Origin: Novosphingobium panipatense
GTDB lineage: Bacteria; Pseudomonadota; Alphaproteobacteria; Sphingomonadales; Sphingomonadaceae
Direction of reading: 5' to 3'
DNA: 64,000 nucleotides
NCBI RefSeq assembly: GCF_002149965.1
Contig: NZ_MSQB01000002.1
Coordinates: forward strand, 72,026-136,025
Shown here: piece by piece, positions 44,987-53,425 of the stretch
Position numbering within the stretch: position 1 is the first letter of the stretch
Layout: every line of letters starts with the position of its first letter
The notes under the pieces: generated by a model
Database searches by the model: none
What the model saw: only the letters and a program-made list of their open reading frames with translations
Told to the model about the DNA's origin: nothing
Position numbers and translations under genes: made by a program

Positions 44987-45170
44987 CAGGCGTGACTGTG
45001 CGTCAAACGATGCTGCACTGCAACGATGTTCCATCATCGCGGCCGAGAAAGGCGGATTGATTGCGCGAAAACCCGGCGCGCGGGAAAAACCGCCGGACAG
45101 AAGACTGGCTCAATTGAAGCCAAGCTGTCATGATGCGCGTGCAAGGGCCTAAACCGTAGAAGGGGCAAAA

Positions 45171-47354
45171 GTGAAGACCAGCGATATGCTCGAAGTTTCC
45201 GAAACCACTGAAGAACAGGACGGCGCAGAGGCCGTAGCGCTTGCCGACCAGCCCTCCCGTTTCTTCAACCGCGAGCTGAGCTGGCTCGCTTTCAACGAGC
45301 GTGTCCTGGCCGAAGCCACGAACCCGAATTATCCGCTGCTGGAACGGCTGCGGTTTCTCTCGATTTCCGGCAGCAATATCGACGAATTCCTGATGGTGCG
45401 CGTCGCCGGCCTGTCCGGGCAGGTGCGCCGCCAGATCGAGGAAATCTCGATCGACGGCCTCACCCCCTCGCAGGCCCTCGCCTCCACCCACGAAAAGGTG
45501 ATCGCGCTGGAGCAGATCCAGCAGGAAATCTGGAAGGGCCTCAAGGTCCAGCTGGGCGAAAGCGGCATCCGCGTAGTGGGCGACGAGCGGCTCGACGGCG
45601 ATCGCGAGGCCTGGCTGCGCAGTTATTTCCTCGAACATGTCATGCCCGTGATCACGCCCCAGGCGATCGACCCGGCGCACCCCTTCCCCTTCGTGGCCAA
45701 CCAGGGCATCGGCGTGCTCTTCGCGCTGACCCGCCTGGCGGACGATGCGCCGGTCATGGAAATGGTGCTGATCCCCGCCCCCCTGCCCCGCTTCGTGCGC
45801 ATTCCGGGTGAGGAAGCGGCCTGGATCTCGATCGAGGACCTGATCTGCCGCAATGCAGGCGAACTGTTCCCCGGCTTCGGGGTCAACGGCCACGGCGTGT
45901 TCCGCATCCTGCGCGACAGCGATATCGAGATCGAGGAAGATGCCGAGGATCTGGTGCGCTACTACCGCACCGCCATCCAGCGCCGCCGCCGCGGCCTCGT
46001 CATCGTGCTCCAGCTTCAGGGCGCCTTCGATCCCTCGGCCGAGGACCTGCTGCGCAACCAGCTGGGCCTCGACAAGGCGCTGATCATGAAGACGGAAGGC
46101 CTGATCGGCTTCTCCGGCCTTTCCGCGATCTGCGACGAGGACCGGCCGGAACTCAAGTTCGAGCCTTATTCCCCCCGCTATCCCGAACGCATCCTCGAGC
46201 ATGACGGCGACATCTTCGCCGCCATCCGCGAGAAGGACATCGTCGTCCAGCATCCCTACGAAAGCTTCGAGGTGGTGATCGACTTCCTGCGCCAGGCCGC
46301 CCGCGACCCGGACGTGATCGCCATCAAGCAGACGCTCTACCGCGCCGGCAAGCAGTCCGCGATCATCTCCGCGCTGATCTACGCCGCCGAACAGGGCAAG
46401 TCGGTGACGGCCGTGGTCGAGCTGAAGGCCCGCTTCGACGAGGAGCAGAACCTGCTCTGGGCCAGCCAGTTGGAACGCGCGGGCGTTCAGGTGATCTACG
46501 GCTTCGTGGACTGGAAAACCCACGCCAAGACCTCGATGATCGTGCGCCGCGAGGGTGAGGGTTATCGCACCTACTGCCACTTCGGCACCGGCAACTATCA
46601 CCCGATCACCGCGCGCATCTATACCGACTTGTCCTACTTCACCGCCGATCCGGCGATGGGGCGCGACGTCGGCCGCCTGTTCAACTTCATCACCGGCTAC
46701 GTCGAACCCAAAGTCACCGAATGCCTCTCGATCTCGCCGATCTCGCTGCGCTCGACGATCTATGCCGGGATCGACGGAGAGATCGAGAACGCCCGCGCCG
46801 GCAAGCCTGCGGCGATCTGGGCCAAGCTCAATTCGCTGACCGATCCCGACCTGATCGACCGGCTCTATGCCGCCAGCCAGGCGGGCGTCGATATCGATCT
46901 GGTGGTGCGCGGCATCTGCTGCCTGCGTCCGGGGATCGAGGGCCTTTCCGAGAATATCGCCGTCAAATCGATCATCGGCCGCTTCCTCGAACATTGCCGC
47001 ATCTGGGCTTTCGCCAACGGCGCCGAACTGCCCAACCGCAAGGCCAAGGTCTACATCACGTCGGCCGACGCGATGAGCCGCAATCTCGACCGCCGTGTGG
47101 AAGTGATGGTGCCGATCACCAACAAGACCGTCCACGACCAGGTGCTGGACCAGGTCATGCTGGCCAATCTGCTGGACACCGAACAGTCCTGGGTTCTCCA
47201 TCCCGACGGCAGCTACGACCGGGTGGGAGAAGTGGACAACCCCTTCAATCTCCACCGCTATTTCATGACCAACCCGTCGCTTTCGGGGCGCGGTGCATCG
47301 CTTGCCAGTGGACGAAAAGTGCCAAAGCTCTCGCTAAGACGCGGCAATATCTGA
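45171..47354 (+). CDS. ppk: Polyphosphate kinase 1
   Basis: A 727-residue Ppk1 that builds polyphosphate from ATP reversibly. It has FFNRELSWLAFNERVL at the N-terminus, SNIDEFLMVRVAGL, QTLYRAGKQSAIISALIYAA, the catalytic His470 in TYCHFGTGNYHP (equivalent to E. coli His435) and SISPISLRSTIYAGID. The start is GTG 45171 after GAAGGGG; ATG 45186 is an alternative. The upstream gap to the divergent DUF2126 gene has CTGTCAT at 45125-45131, a single Pho-box-like heptamer. ppx follows after 47 bases. Confidence 0.95.
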   Translation: MKTSDMLEVSETTEEQDGAEAVALADQPSRFFNRELSWLAFNERVLAEATNPNYPLLERLRFLSISGSNIDEFLMVRVAGLSGQVRRQIEEISIDGLTPSQALASTHEKVIALEQIQQEIWKGLKVQLGESGIRVVGDERLDGDREAWLRSYFLEHVMPVITPQAIDPAHPFPFVANQGIGVLFALTRLADDAPVMEMVLIPAPLPRFVRIPGEEAAWISIEDLICRNAGELFPGFGVNGHGVFRILRDSDIEIEEDAEDLVRYYRTAIQRRRRGLVIVLQLQGAFDPSAEDLLRNQLGLDKALIMKTEGLIGFSGLSAICDEDRPELKFEPYSPRYPERILEHDGDIFAAIREKDIVVQHPYESFEVVIDFLRQAARDPDVIAIKQTLYRAGKQSAIISALIYAAEQGKSVTAVVELKARFDEEQNLLWASQLERAGVQVIYGFVDWKTHAKTSMIVRREGEGYRTYCHFGTGNYHPITARIYTDLSYFTADPAMGRDVGRLFNFITGYVEPKVTECLSISPISLRSTIYAGIDGEIENARAGKPAAIWAKLNSLTDPDLIDRLYAASQAGVDIDLVVRGICCLRPGIEGLSENIAVKSIIGRFLEHCRIWAFANGAELPNRKAKVYITSADAMSRNLDRRVEVMVPITNKTVHDQVLDQVMLANLLDTEQSWVLHPDGSYDRVGEVDNPFNLHRYFMTNPSLSGRGASLASGRKVPKLSLRRGNI

Positions 47355-47401
47355 CATAGGGGGCGCAGGCTGCCCGGTTTCGGGCGATTCGTCTGAACGG
47401 A

Positions 47402-48883
47402 ATGATCGGCATTAGCCAAAGCAGCGAAAAGCGCGCAATCATCGACATCGGTTCGAATACGGTTCGCTTGGTCGTCTATAACGGACCGCCACGCGCTCCG
47501 GTCGTTATCCTGAACGAAAAGGTCAATGCCCGGCTCGGCCGCGATCTGGGCAAGACCGGGGCGATCAACGAAAAGTCGATGAAGACCGCGCTGGTGGCGC
47601 TGGCCCGTTTCTCGGGGCTGCTGCGCCTGCTCGACGTCAGGGACGTGGAATGCGTGGCCACGGCCGCCGCGCGCGATGCCTCCAACGGCAAGGTGTTCCT
47701 GGACGCCGTGCGCCAGTTCGGCCTTTCGCCGCGCCTGCTCTCGGGTGAGGAAGAGGCCCGCGCCAGCGCCACCGGCGTGATCGCCGCCTTCCCCGGCGCG
47801 CAAGGCGTCGCGGCCGATCTCGGCGGCGGCAGTCTCGAACTCGTCGAGATCGCGGACGGTCGCAGCACGGGCGGCATTACCCTGCCGCTGGGCACCCTGC
47901 TGCTGCCGGATCTCCGCGCGGCGGGCGAAGCGAAGTTCTCCGAGACCGTGAAGAAAGGCCTCGACAAGGCCGGGTGGGACCGGGGACGCGGCCAGCCGCT
48001 CTACATCGTCGGCGGTTCCTGGCGTGCCCTGGCGCTTCAGGCCATGCGCGCGCTCGACTTCCCGGTGGACGATCCCCACGGCTTCGAACTGCCCGCCTCC
48101 GAGGCCATGCGGCTCGCCCGGATCTTCGCCAGGGGCAAGCTCAACAACGTCGATCCGCGCATCTCCGCCAGCCGCCTCGCCAGCCTGCCGGACGCCGCCG
48201 CGCTGATGGTGGAAGTGATCGCCCGGCTCAAGCCGTCGAAGCTGGTATTCTCGTCCTGGGGCCTGCGCGAAGGCCTGCTCCATGCCCAGCTTCCCGCCGA
48301 GATCCAGGCGCAGGACCCGATGCTCGCCAGCGTCGCGGGCTTCTCCGCCTCGGCCCGCGTCACCGCCGAGGATGCCATGGCGCTGGCCCGCTGGACGGCC
48401 CCGGTCTGCCGCGAGGAACCGCAGGACCGCCAGCTTCGCCAGGCCTCCGGCCTGCTCGCCCTTGCCGCCATGCGCACCGAACCGAACTTGCGCACCGAGG
48501 AAGCCATGACCTGGGCGCTGCGCAAGCGCTGGATCGGCCTCGACATGCACGGACGCGGGATGATGGCCATGACCGTCTTCGCCAATTCCGGCCAGACGGA
48601 AGTGCCCGAGCAGTTCACCCGCCTCGCCTCGCAGGAGGATCTCGACCGCGCGATCGGCTGGGGCCTTGCGGTGCGCCTGTGCCGCCGCCTCACCGGCTGC
48701 TCCGCGACGGGTCTCGCCCGCACCTCGATCCGCAACGAGGACGGCAAGCTGGTCCTGGCCCTCGATGCCTCGATGCGCCCGCTCTACAGCCCCGGCGTGG
48801 CCAAGGACCACAAGGCGCTGGCCGACTGGCTGGGGCTGGAATGCGAAGTCCGCGATTCCAGCGGGCTGGCTCTGGTGGACTGA
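47402..48883 (+). CDS. ppx: Exopolyphosphatase (Ppx/GppA family)
   Basis: A 493-residue ASKHA-fold phosphatase. It has IIDIGSNTVRLVVY (phosphate 1 loop), the VATAAARDASNG stretch and the second loop AADLGGGSLELVEI. The C-terminal half (about 310-493) is an HD-like helical extension. It releases phosphate from polyphosphate chain ends and may also hydrolyse pppGpp. Together with ppk this makes a polyphosphate turnover operon. The 224-bp gap after it holds a paired palindrome. Confidence 0.9.
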   Translation: MIGISQSSEKRAIIDIGSNTVRLVVYNGPPRAPVVILNEKVNARLGRDLGKTGAINEKSMKTALVALARFSGLLRLLDVRDVECVATAAARDASNGKVFLDAVRQFGLSPRLLSGEEEARASATGVIAAFPGAQGVAADLGGGSLELVEIADGRSTGGITLPLGTLLLPDLRAAGEAKFSETVKKGLDKAGWDRGRGQPLYIVGGSWRALALQAMRALDFPVDDPHGFELPASEAMRLARIFARGKLNNVDPRISASRLASLPDAAALMVEVIARLKPSKLVFSSWGLREGLLHAQLPAEIQAQDPMLASVAGFSASARVTAEDAMALARWTAPVCREEPQDRQLRQASGLLALAAMRTEPNLRTEEAMTWALRKRWIGLDMHGRGMMAMTVFANSGQTEVPEQFTRLASQEDLDRAIGWGLAVRLCRRLTGCSATGLARTSIRNEDGKLVLALDASMRPLYSPGVAKDHKALADWLGLECEVRDSSGLALVD

Positions 48884-48952
48884 ACGACAGGCGCGGCTTT
48901 CGTCGCTTGTCACAAGGGCAGAGTTTGTCGCGAGAATTGGGCCATAAACCGA

Positions 48953-49042
48953 CGTCATCCTGAACTTGTTTCAGGATCCATCTTGCCGATCAAACTGCCG
49001 TCGATGGTCAGAAATGGATCCTGAAACAAGTTCAGGATGACG
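48953..49042. repeat. Paired dispersed palindrome, TCATCCTGA family
   Basis: A perfect 29-base inverted repeat: 48953-48981 against 49014-49042, each arm containing TCATCCTGAACTTGTTTCAG or its complement, with a 32-base spacer. It lies between the convergent ppx and virB11 genes and could stop transcription from both sides. It resembles the element between serC and serA only in its outer CGTCATCCTGA. Confidence 0.85.
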
Positions 49043-49107
49043 GTTGTTCTTGGACGGGGTGATGCGCCTATAGTGCCTGCCGATAGAGACGACGGGCAGT
49101 AGCACCA

Positions 49108-50139
49108 CTACCCCACCAGACTCGCGCTTTCGGCAATGGCCGAGATGCCGCGCTTGCCGCCCTGACGGTCCAGCTGGACGACGATATCGATCACCGAGGC
49201 GGCATATTCCAGCGTCTCGGCGCGGGTGAGGCCAATGCCGGTCTGCATCGACATCAGCGCGATCTGTTCCAGCGCGCCGCGCGGGGTGTTCGCGTGGACG
49301 GTGGAGAACGAGCCGGGGTGGCCGGTATTGATCGCGCGCAGGAACGAGACGGTCTCGCTGCCGCGCAGCTCGCCCAGCACGATGCGGTCGGGGCGCAGGC
49401 GCAGCGCGGCCTGGAGCAGGTCGTTGGCCGAGACCTTTGCCTCGCCCAATTCGCCCTTCACCGCGATCAGGCCGACGCCGTTGGCGCCCGGCAGGCGCAG
49501 TTCGGCGGTATCCTCGACCAGGACGACGCGCTCATGCTCCGGTATCTCGGACAGCATGGCGTTGAGGAAAGTGGTCTTGCCGGTGGAGGTGCCGCCGGAG
49601 ATCAGGATCGTGCGGCGACGGCGGATGGCATCGCGCAGGAAGGCGATAGGCTCGGCCATGGGATCGGGCGTCGGCGCTTCCTCCGGTGCGGCGATGGGAC
49701 CGCGATCGTAGGCGTCCAGCGGCAGTTCCAGCAGGCGGTGGCGGCGGATCGCCATGGCCCAGTTGGCGCGCGTCGCGGGCGGCCCGACCAGCTGGATACG
49801 CGCGCCGCTCTGGCTGCCGTAGCCGGGCAGCGTGGCGGAAAGCAGCGGATGTTCGCGGTTGATGCCCTGATGGCTGATCCGCGCGACCTGCTCGGCCAGG
49901 CGCTGGAGCAAGCGATTGTCCATTTCCGGCAGCATGATGTGCTGCATGCCGGGGTGGGCGGCGTCTTCCACCCAGATCTCGCCGGGGCGGTTGACCAGGA
50001 TTTCGGTGACGCTCTCCCGGTCCAGCCAAGGCCGCAAGGGCGCGAGATAGGCGTCGAGATAGACGGAGCGCGCCGCCGCCAAGGTGGGCGGCGCCTCAGC
50101 CACCGGCGCGGCTCCTTGCAGAGTGAGGATATCGGCCAT
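49108..50139 (-). CDS. virB11: VirB11-type secretion ATPase
   Basis: A 343-residue hexameric ATPase of type IV secretion systems. The N-terminal domain has ESVTEILVNRPGEIWVED. The ATPase core has Walker A GGTSTGKTT, Asp box VLVEDTAELRLPGAN, Walker B RPDRIVLGELRGSE, and HPGSFSTVHANTPRGALEQI. It powers pilus assembly or substrate transfer at the inner membrane. It is the last gene of the operon, 6 bases after virB10. Confidence 0.95.
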   Translation of the reverse strand: MADILTLQGAAPVAEAPPTLAAARSVYLDAYLAPLRPWLDRESVTEILVNRPGEIWVEDAAHPGMQHIMLPEMDNRLLQRLAEQVARISHQGINREHPLLSATLPGYGSQSGARIQLVGPPATRANWAMAIRRHRLLELPLDAYDRGPIAAPEEAPTPDPMAEPIAFLRDAIRRRRTILISGGTSTGKTTFLNAMLSEIPEHERVVLVEDTAELRLPGANGVGLIAVKGELGEAKVSANDLLQAALRLRPDRIVLGELRGSETVSFLRAINTGHPGSFSTVHANTPRGALEQIALMSMQTGIGLTRAETLEYAASVIDIVVQLDRQGGKRGISAIAESASLVG

Positions 50140-50145
50140 CGTGCG

Positions 50146-51231
50146 TCACTGGACCTGGCTGAAATCGAGATCCTTGGCGGTGAACACCCGGATCGGCTCG
50201 CCCTGTCGCACGCGGATCGTCGGGCCGACGCTGCCGCTCTGCTGGACTGCCGCCGCTGCGGCCGACTGGCCGCCGCCGATCACCACGCTGGAGCCGCTGG
50301 TGGCCAGCGTCGAAAGCCCGCCGACCACCGAAAGCAGCATGGCCGAGCCGAAGCGTTCGAAGAAGTGGCTGTTGACCTTGCCGGGCAGGCCGGTTTCGCC
50401 GCCGAAGGCGATTGCGGGCGAGCCGAGGTTCACCGAAACGCCGTCCGGGCGGATCAACCGGCTCCAGATCACGTAGGCGCGCTTCTGTCCGGCAGTGAGG
50501 CCGCTCTTGTACTGGCCGATCAGGCGCGAGGAGCGCGGGACGAGCGTGCGCTTGCCGTCGAAGCTGCGCACGTCGGCCGAGACGATGGCGCGGACATAGC
50601 CGGGCACGTCGGTATCGATCGCGGTTTCCAGCACAGCGGGAATCAGCGTGCCCTGCGTCACCGTGGTGGCGGGGTCGAACGTGCGCGCGGCGGCGGCAGT
50701 GCTGCCAGTGCCGCCGATGCGGGCGGCGAAATCGTCGTTGGCATTGCCGCCCTTGGCTTCGCCCGCCGGACCCACTGCCGGGATCGTCACGGCATTGCCG
50801 CCCGCGTCGAAGACGACGGTGGGGTTGGCGAAAGGATTGGCTTCCGGCGCGGGCGCGGCGCCCGGCGCGGCGGCGAGCACCGGCGCAGGGGCGGGCGCGG
50901 GTAGCGGCGCGGGTGTCTGCTGGGGCTGCGGCACGGCGGCTACCGGAGCGGGGACGGTGGGCGCGGGCACGGCAGGCTGCGGCGCGGCGGCCTGCGGCTG
51001 CGCGGCGGGGCCGTTGCGCACCGAGTCCATCGACCACAGGGTCAAACCGCCCAGCGCGGCGACGATCAAAACGCCTGCGGCAAGGCCCAGCCCGTCGGCC
51101 TTCTTGCGCTGGCTGACCTGCGGCATGACGTTGCGGGTGGCAAGGTCGATGACCTGTGCGCCCTCGCCGTCACGCGGATCGGCGGCGGCCGCCTTGTCGA
51201 ACGTCTCGCGCAAGTTGGAATTGGGCGCCAT
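50146..51231 (-). CDS. virB10: VirB10-type core-complex protein
   Basis: A 361-residue protein spanning both membranes. It has a cytoplasmic start, a single inner-membrane helix (GLAAGVLIVAALGGLTLW, about residues 48-65), a long Pro/Ala-rich periplasmic linker (about 75-125) and the conserved C-terminal beta-barrel (GTLIPAVLETAIDTDVPGYV, then GKRTLVPRSSRLIGQY and SPAIAFGGETGLPGKV), including an outer-membrane antenna region. It follows virB9 with a 3-base gap. Confidence 0.93.
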   Translation of the reverse strand: MAPNSNLRETFDKAAAADPRDGEGAQVIDLATRNVMPQVSQRKKADGLGLAAGVLIVAALGGLTLWSMDSVRNGPAAQPQAAAPQPAVPAPTVPAPVAAVPQPQQTPAPLPAPAPAPVLAAAPGAAPAPEANPFANPTVVFDAGGNAVTIPAVGPAGEAKGGNANDDFAARIGGTGSTAAAARTFDPATTVTQGTLIPAVLETAIDTDVPGYVRAIVSADVRSFDGKRTLVPRSSRLIGQYKSGLTAGQKRAYVIWSRLIRPDGVSVNLGSPAIAFGGETGLPGKVNSHFFERFGSAMLLSVVGGLSTLATSGSSVVIGGGQSAAAAAVQQSGSVGPTIRVRQGEPIRVFTAKDLDFSQVQ

Positions 51232-51234
51232 GGA

Positions 51235-52146
51235 TCAGTTCCCCTGAGGATTCGGGCCATTGGCCGGAGCGGCCGTGGCGACGGCGGTAGTCGCGGGATT
51301 CGGCGTGATCTTCCCGGAAGCCGCGGCAGGCGCGACGGCCGGAGCAACCGGCGCAGCAATCGGGGGGCGCGAGGCCACCGGACGCGCATTGACCAGTTCG
51401 GCGCTGGACTTGCCCGAACGCAGGATGATGTTGTCCGGCACGTCGTCGATCACGATCATCGCGCCGCGCACCGCATAGTTCACCGGGCCTTCGTCACCCT
51501 TCTCGTTGGTGACGAGGATCGCGGGAACCGAGGTCTTTTCGGGCCACAGCAGATAAGTGGAGGTGCCGTCGTCATAGATGCGGCTGGGCAGCAGCTTTGC
51601 CGTGCCCACGCGCTTCCATTCGAAATTGAGCGCCGCCGGATCGGTCGGCAGCGCGGCGGGATCACCGGCGGCCAGCGCCTGTTCGTCCGGGTCCAGTCCC
51701 GCCACTTGCGGTGCGCCGGGCGTGCCCGGCAGGGGTTCGGCAGGCTCGTCCTTGTAGGTGAAGCGCAGCATGTAGAGCGGGCGCGACTTGGGCGAGGCGA
51801 CGAGGTCGAAGAAATAGGTATGGCGGTTGGTCACCACCGTCATGTTGGTGCGCGCGCCGGCTTCCAGCGGCTTGACGAACAGCAGGTCGGCCCGCTTGTT
51901 CGGCGTGATCTGCCAGGTCTGCGAATCGCCCACGGCCACGTTCTCGATCGCCTCGTTCTTGCCGAAGGCGATCGTGGCCTGAACGCCGGTCCGCCCGTCG
52001 ATCCGCACCACCTCGTTCTCGGAATAGGCGTGCTGGACCAGGCGGTCGTCCGCCTGTGCGGCGGTCACGGCGAGAGGCGCCATCACGGCCAGCGCGGCGG
52101 TCGCGGCCAGGGCGCGGGCAGTAGCCTGAACCTGGTGGCGGATCAT
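51235..52146 (-). CDS. virB9: VirB9-type core-complex protein
   Basis: A 303-residue exported protein with an N-terminal signal peptide (AATAALAVMAPLAVTAAQA). The N-terminal domain has YSENEVVRIDGRTGVQATI and a WQITPNKRADLLFVKPLEAG segment; the C-terminal domain has NFEWKRVGTAKLLPSRIYDD followed by GTSTYLLWPE. It forms the outer-membrane core ring with VirB10 and, in most systems, a small lipoprotein VirB7. Its C-terminus has an unusual Pro/Ala-rich tail of about 60 residues. It overlaps virB6 by 4 bases, leaving no room for virB7 or virB8. Confidence 0.92.
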   Translation of the reverse strand: MIRHQVQATARALAATAALAVMAPLAVTAAQADDRLVQHAYSENEVVRIDGRTGVQATIAFGKNEAIENVAVGDSQTWQITPNKRADLLFVKPLEAGARTNMTVVTNRHTYFFDLVASPKSRPLYMLRFTYKDEPAEPLPGTPGAPQVAGLDPDEQALAAGDPAALPTDPAALNFEWKRVGTAKLLPSRIYDDGTSTYLLWPEKTSVPAILVTNEKGDEGPVNYAVRGAMIVIDDVPDNIILRSGKSSAELVNARPVASRPPIAAPVAPAVAPAAASGKITPNPATTAVATAAPANGPNPQGN

Positions 52147-53420
52147 TTGAACGTCTCCTTGGCCGCCGCGCGGCCGGTACTGTTGGAATTCACGTCGTTG
52201 GAAGCGCGGAAACGGCTGCCGATCCCGCGTGTGCGCGAGGCCTGGCTGGCGCCCAGCGGCTCGATCCCGCCGCCCGAAACCTGGGTGATCACGGTGCGCC
52301 GGTCACCCTGTTGCGGCGCCGCGCCCTGCTCCATGGCCGGTGCGGCGGCCATGGCGGCGGCGCTCGCGGCCGATACGGCTGGCGTGCGCGAGGCCGTTCC
52401 CGCCGGTACGAAAGGCTGGACCTGGCCGCCCACCGAGACCGCCGGAGCCGGAGGCGCCGCACTGTCACGCCCGCCGCGCGAAGTCTCGCTGCGCGCCAGC
52501 CCGAAGACTTGCCAGCCGGATACCAGCGTGCCCGCGACCTTGAGCACCATGCCCATCAGCGCGAGGTGGACCGCGGCGACCACGAACAGCGCCATGGCGG
52601 CGCGTCCATCGATCTCGCCCAATTGTGCGCCCTGCACCAGCGCCGAGACGATCGGCACCAGCAGTTCGAGCGTGATACCGCCGCCGAGCACGACGAACAG
52701 CGGCGTGGTGGCGGTCAGGACAACGCCGCGCAGCCAGCCCGCGGTCAGCCCGCGCGTACCGCCGAACAGCGCCATGACCACGAAGATCGGACCGAGCGCG
52801 AGCAGGATGGCAAGCGCAATGCGCGCCGTCAGCAGCACGCCCACGGTGCCGAGCAGCAGCATCAGCGCGCCCATCCACATCACGCTGTCGGGCGAGAACA
52901 ATCCCGCCGCGCCGCCGCCAGCCGCCGCAGCCTTGGCGGGGGCAGCACCCTCGGTAGCGGCCTGCGCGGCCTCGCCGCCGCCCTGCCCTGCATTCTGCGA
53001 GGCTTCGGCAATGGCATTGAAGACCACGTCGATGCGGTCGCCGAAGATCTGCGTGGCCGATCCCTTCGCGCCCATCAGCTGCGAGGCGATCCAGTCCGGC
53101 CCGCCCACCGCAAGGTTCCAGACCACGCCCTGATAGGCGATCCAGCTCGTTGCGAAGGTAAGCACCAGTCCGAGCGTCAGCATACGCGGCGTCAGTGCCG
53201 AGATGCCGAGGCTGGAGCGTCCGGTCAGCAGCGAAATCGCGAAAAAGGCGATGTAGAGCGTGAGCAGGATGGTCAGCACCGGGGCCATGGCCCCCTCGGC
53301 GCCGAACAGGCGGCCGAAGGCGGCCGAGGCCATCTCGTTGGCCACGCAATCGACCGCGCGCAGCGCCGGAGAGACCCCGGCGCTGGCGACTTCGGTAAGC
53401 TGTTCGCAGGCGCTGCTCAT
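52143..53420 (-). CDS. virB6: VirB6-type inner-membrane channel protein
   Basis: A 425-residue TrbL/VirB6-family membrane protein with about six hydrophobic segments between residues 38 and 310 (ILLTLYIAFFAISLL, MLTLGLVLTFATSWIAYQGV, MWMGALMLLLGTVGVLL, IALAILLALGPIFVVMALFG). A large soluble C-terminal tail (about 320-425) is rich in Pro, Ala and Ser. It lies between virB4 and virB9, the position where virB8 usually appears next. Starts 5 bases after virB4. Confidence 0.85.
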   Translation of the reverse strand: MSSACEQLTEVASAGVSPALRAVDCVANEMASAAFGRLFGAEGAMAPVLTILLTLYIAFFAISLLTGRSSLGISALTPRMLTLGLVLTFATSWIAYQGVVWNLAVGGPDWIASQLMGAKGSATQIFGDRIDVVFNAIAEASQNAGQGGGEAAQAATEGAAPAKAAAAGGGAAGLFSPDSVMWMGALMLLLGTVGVLLTARIALAILLALGPIFVVMALFGGTRGLTAGWLRGVVLTATTPLFVVLGGGITLELLVPIVSALVQGAQLGEIDGRAAMALFVVAAVHLALMGMVLKVAGTLVSGWQVFGLARSETSRGGRDSAAPPAPAVSVGGQVQPFVPAGTASRTPAVSAASAAAMAAAPAMEQGAAPQQGDRRTVITQVSGGGIEPLGASQASRTRGIGSRFRASNDVNSNSTGRAAAKETFK

Positions 53421-53425
53421 GGCGC

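Noticed and set aside
52143..52146. A missed virB7 or virB8 gene between virB6 and virB9
   Set aside because: The two genes overlap by 4 bases, and the other gaps of the operon are 25 bases or less.
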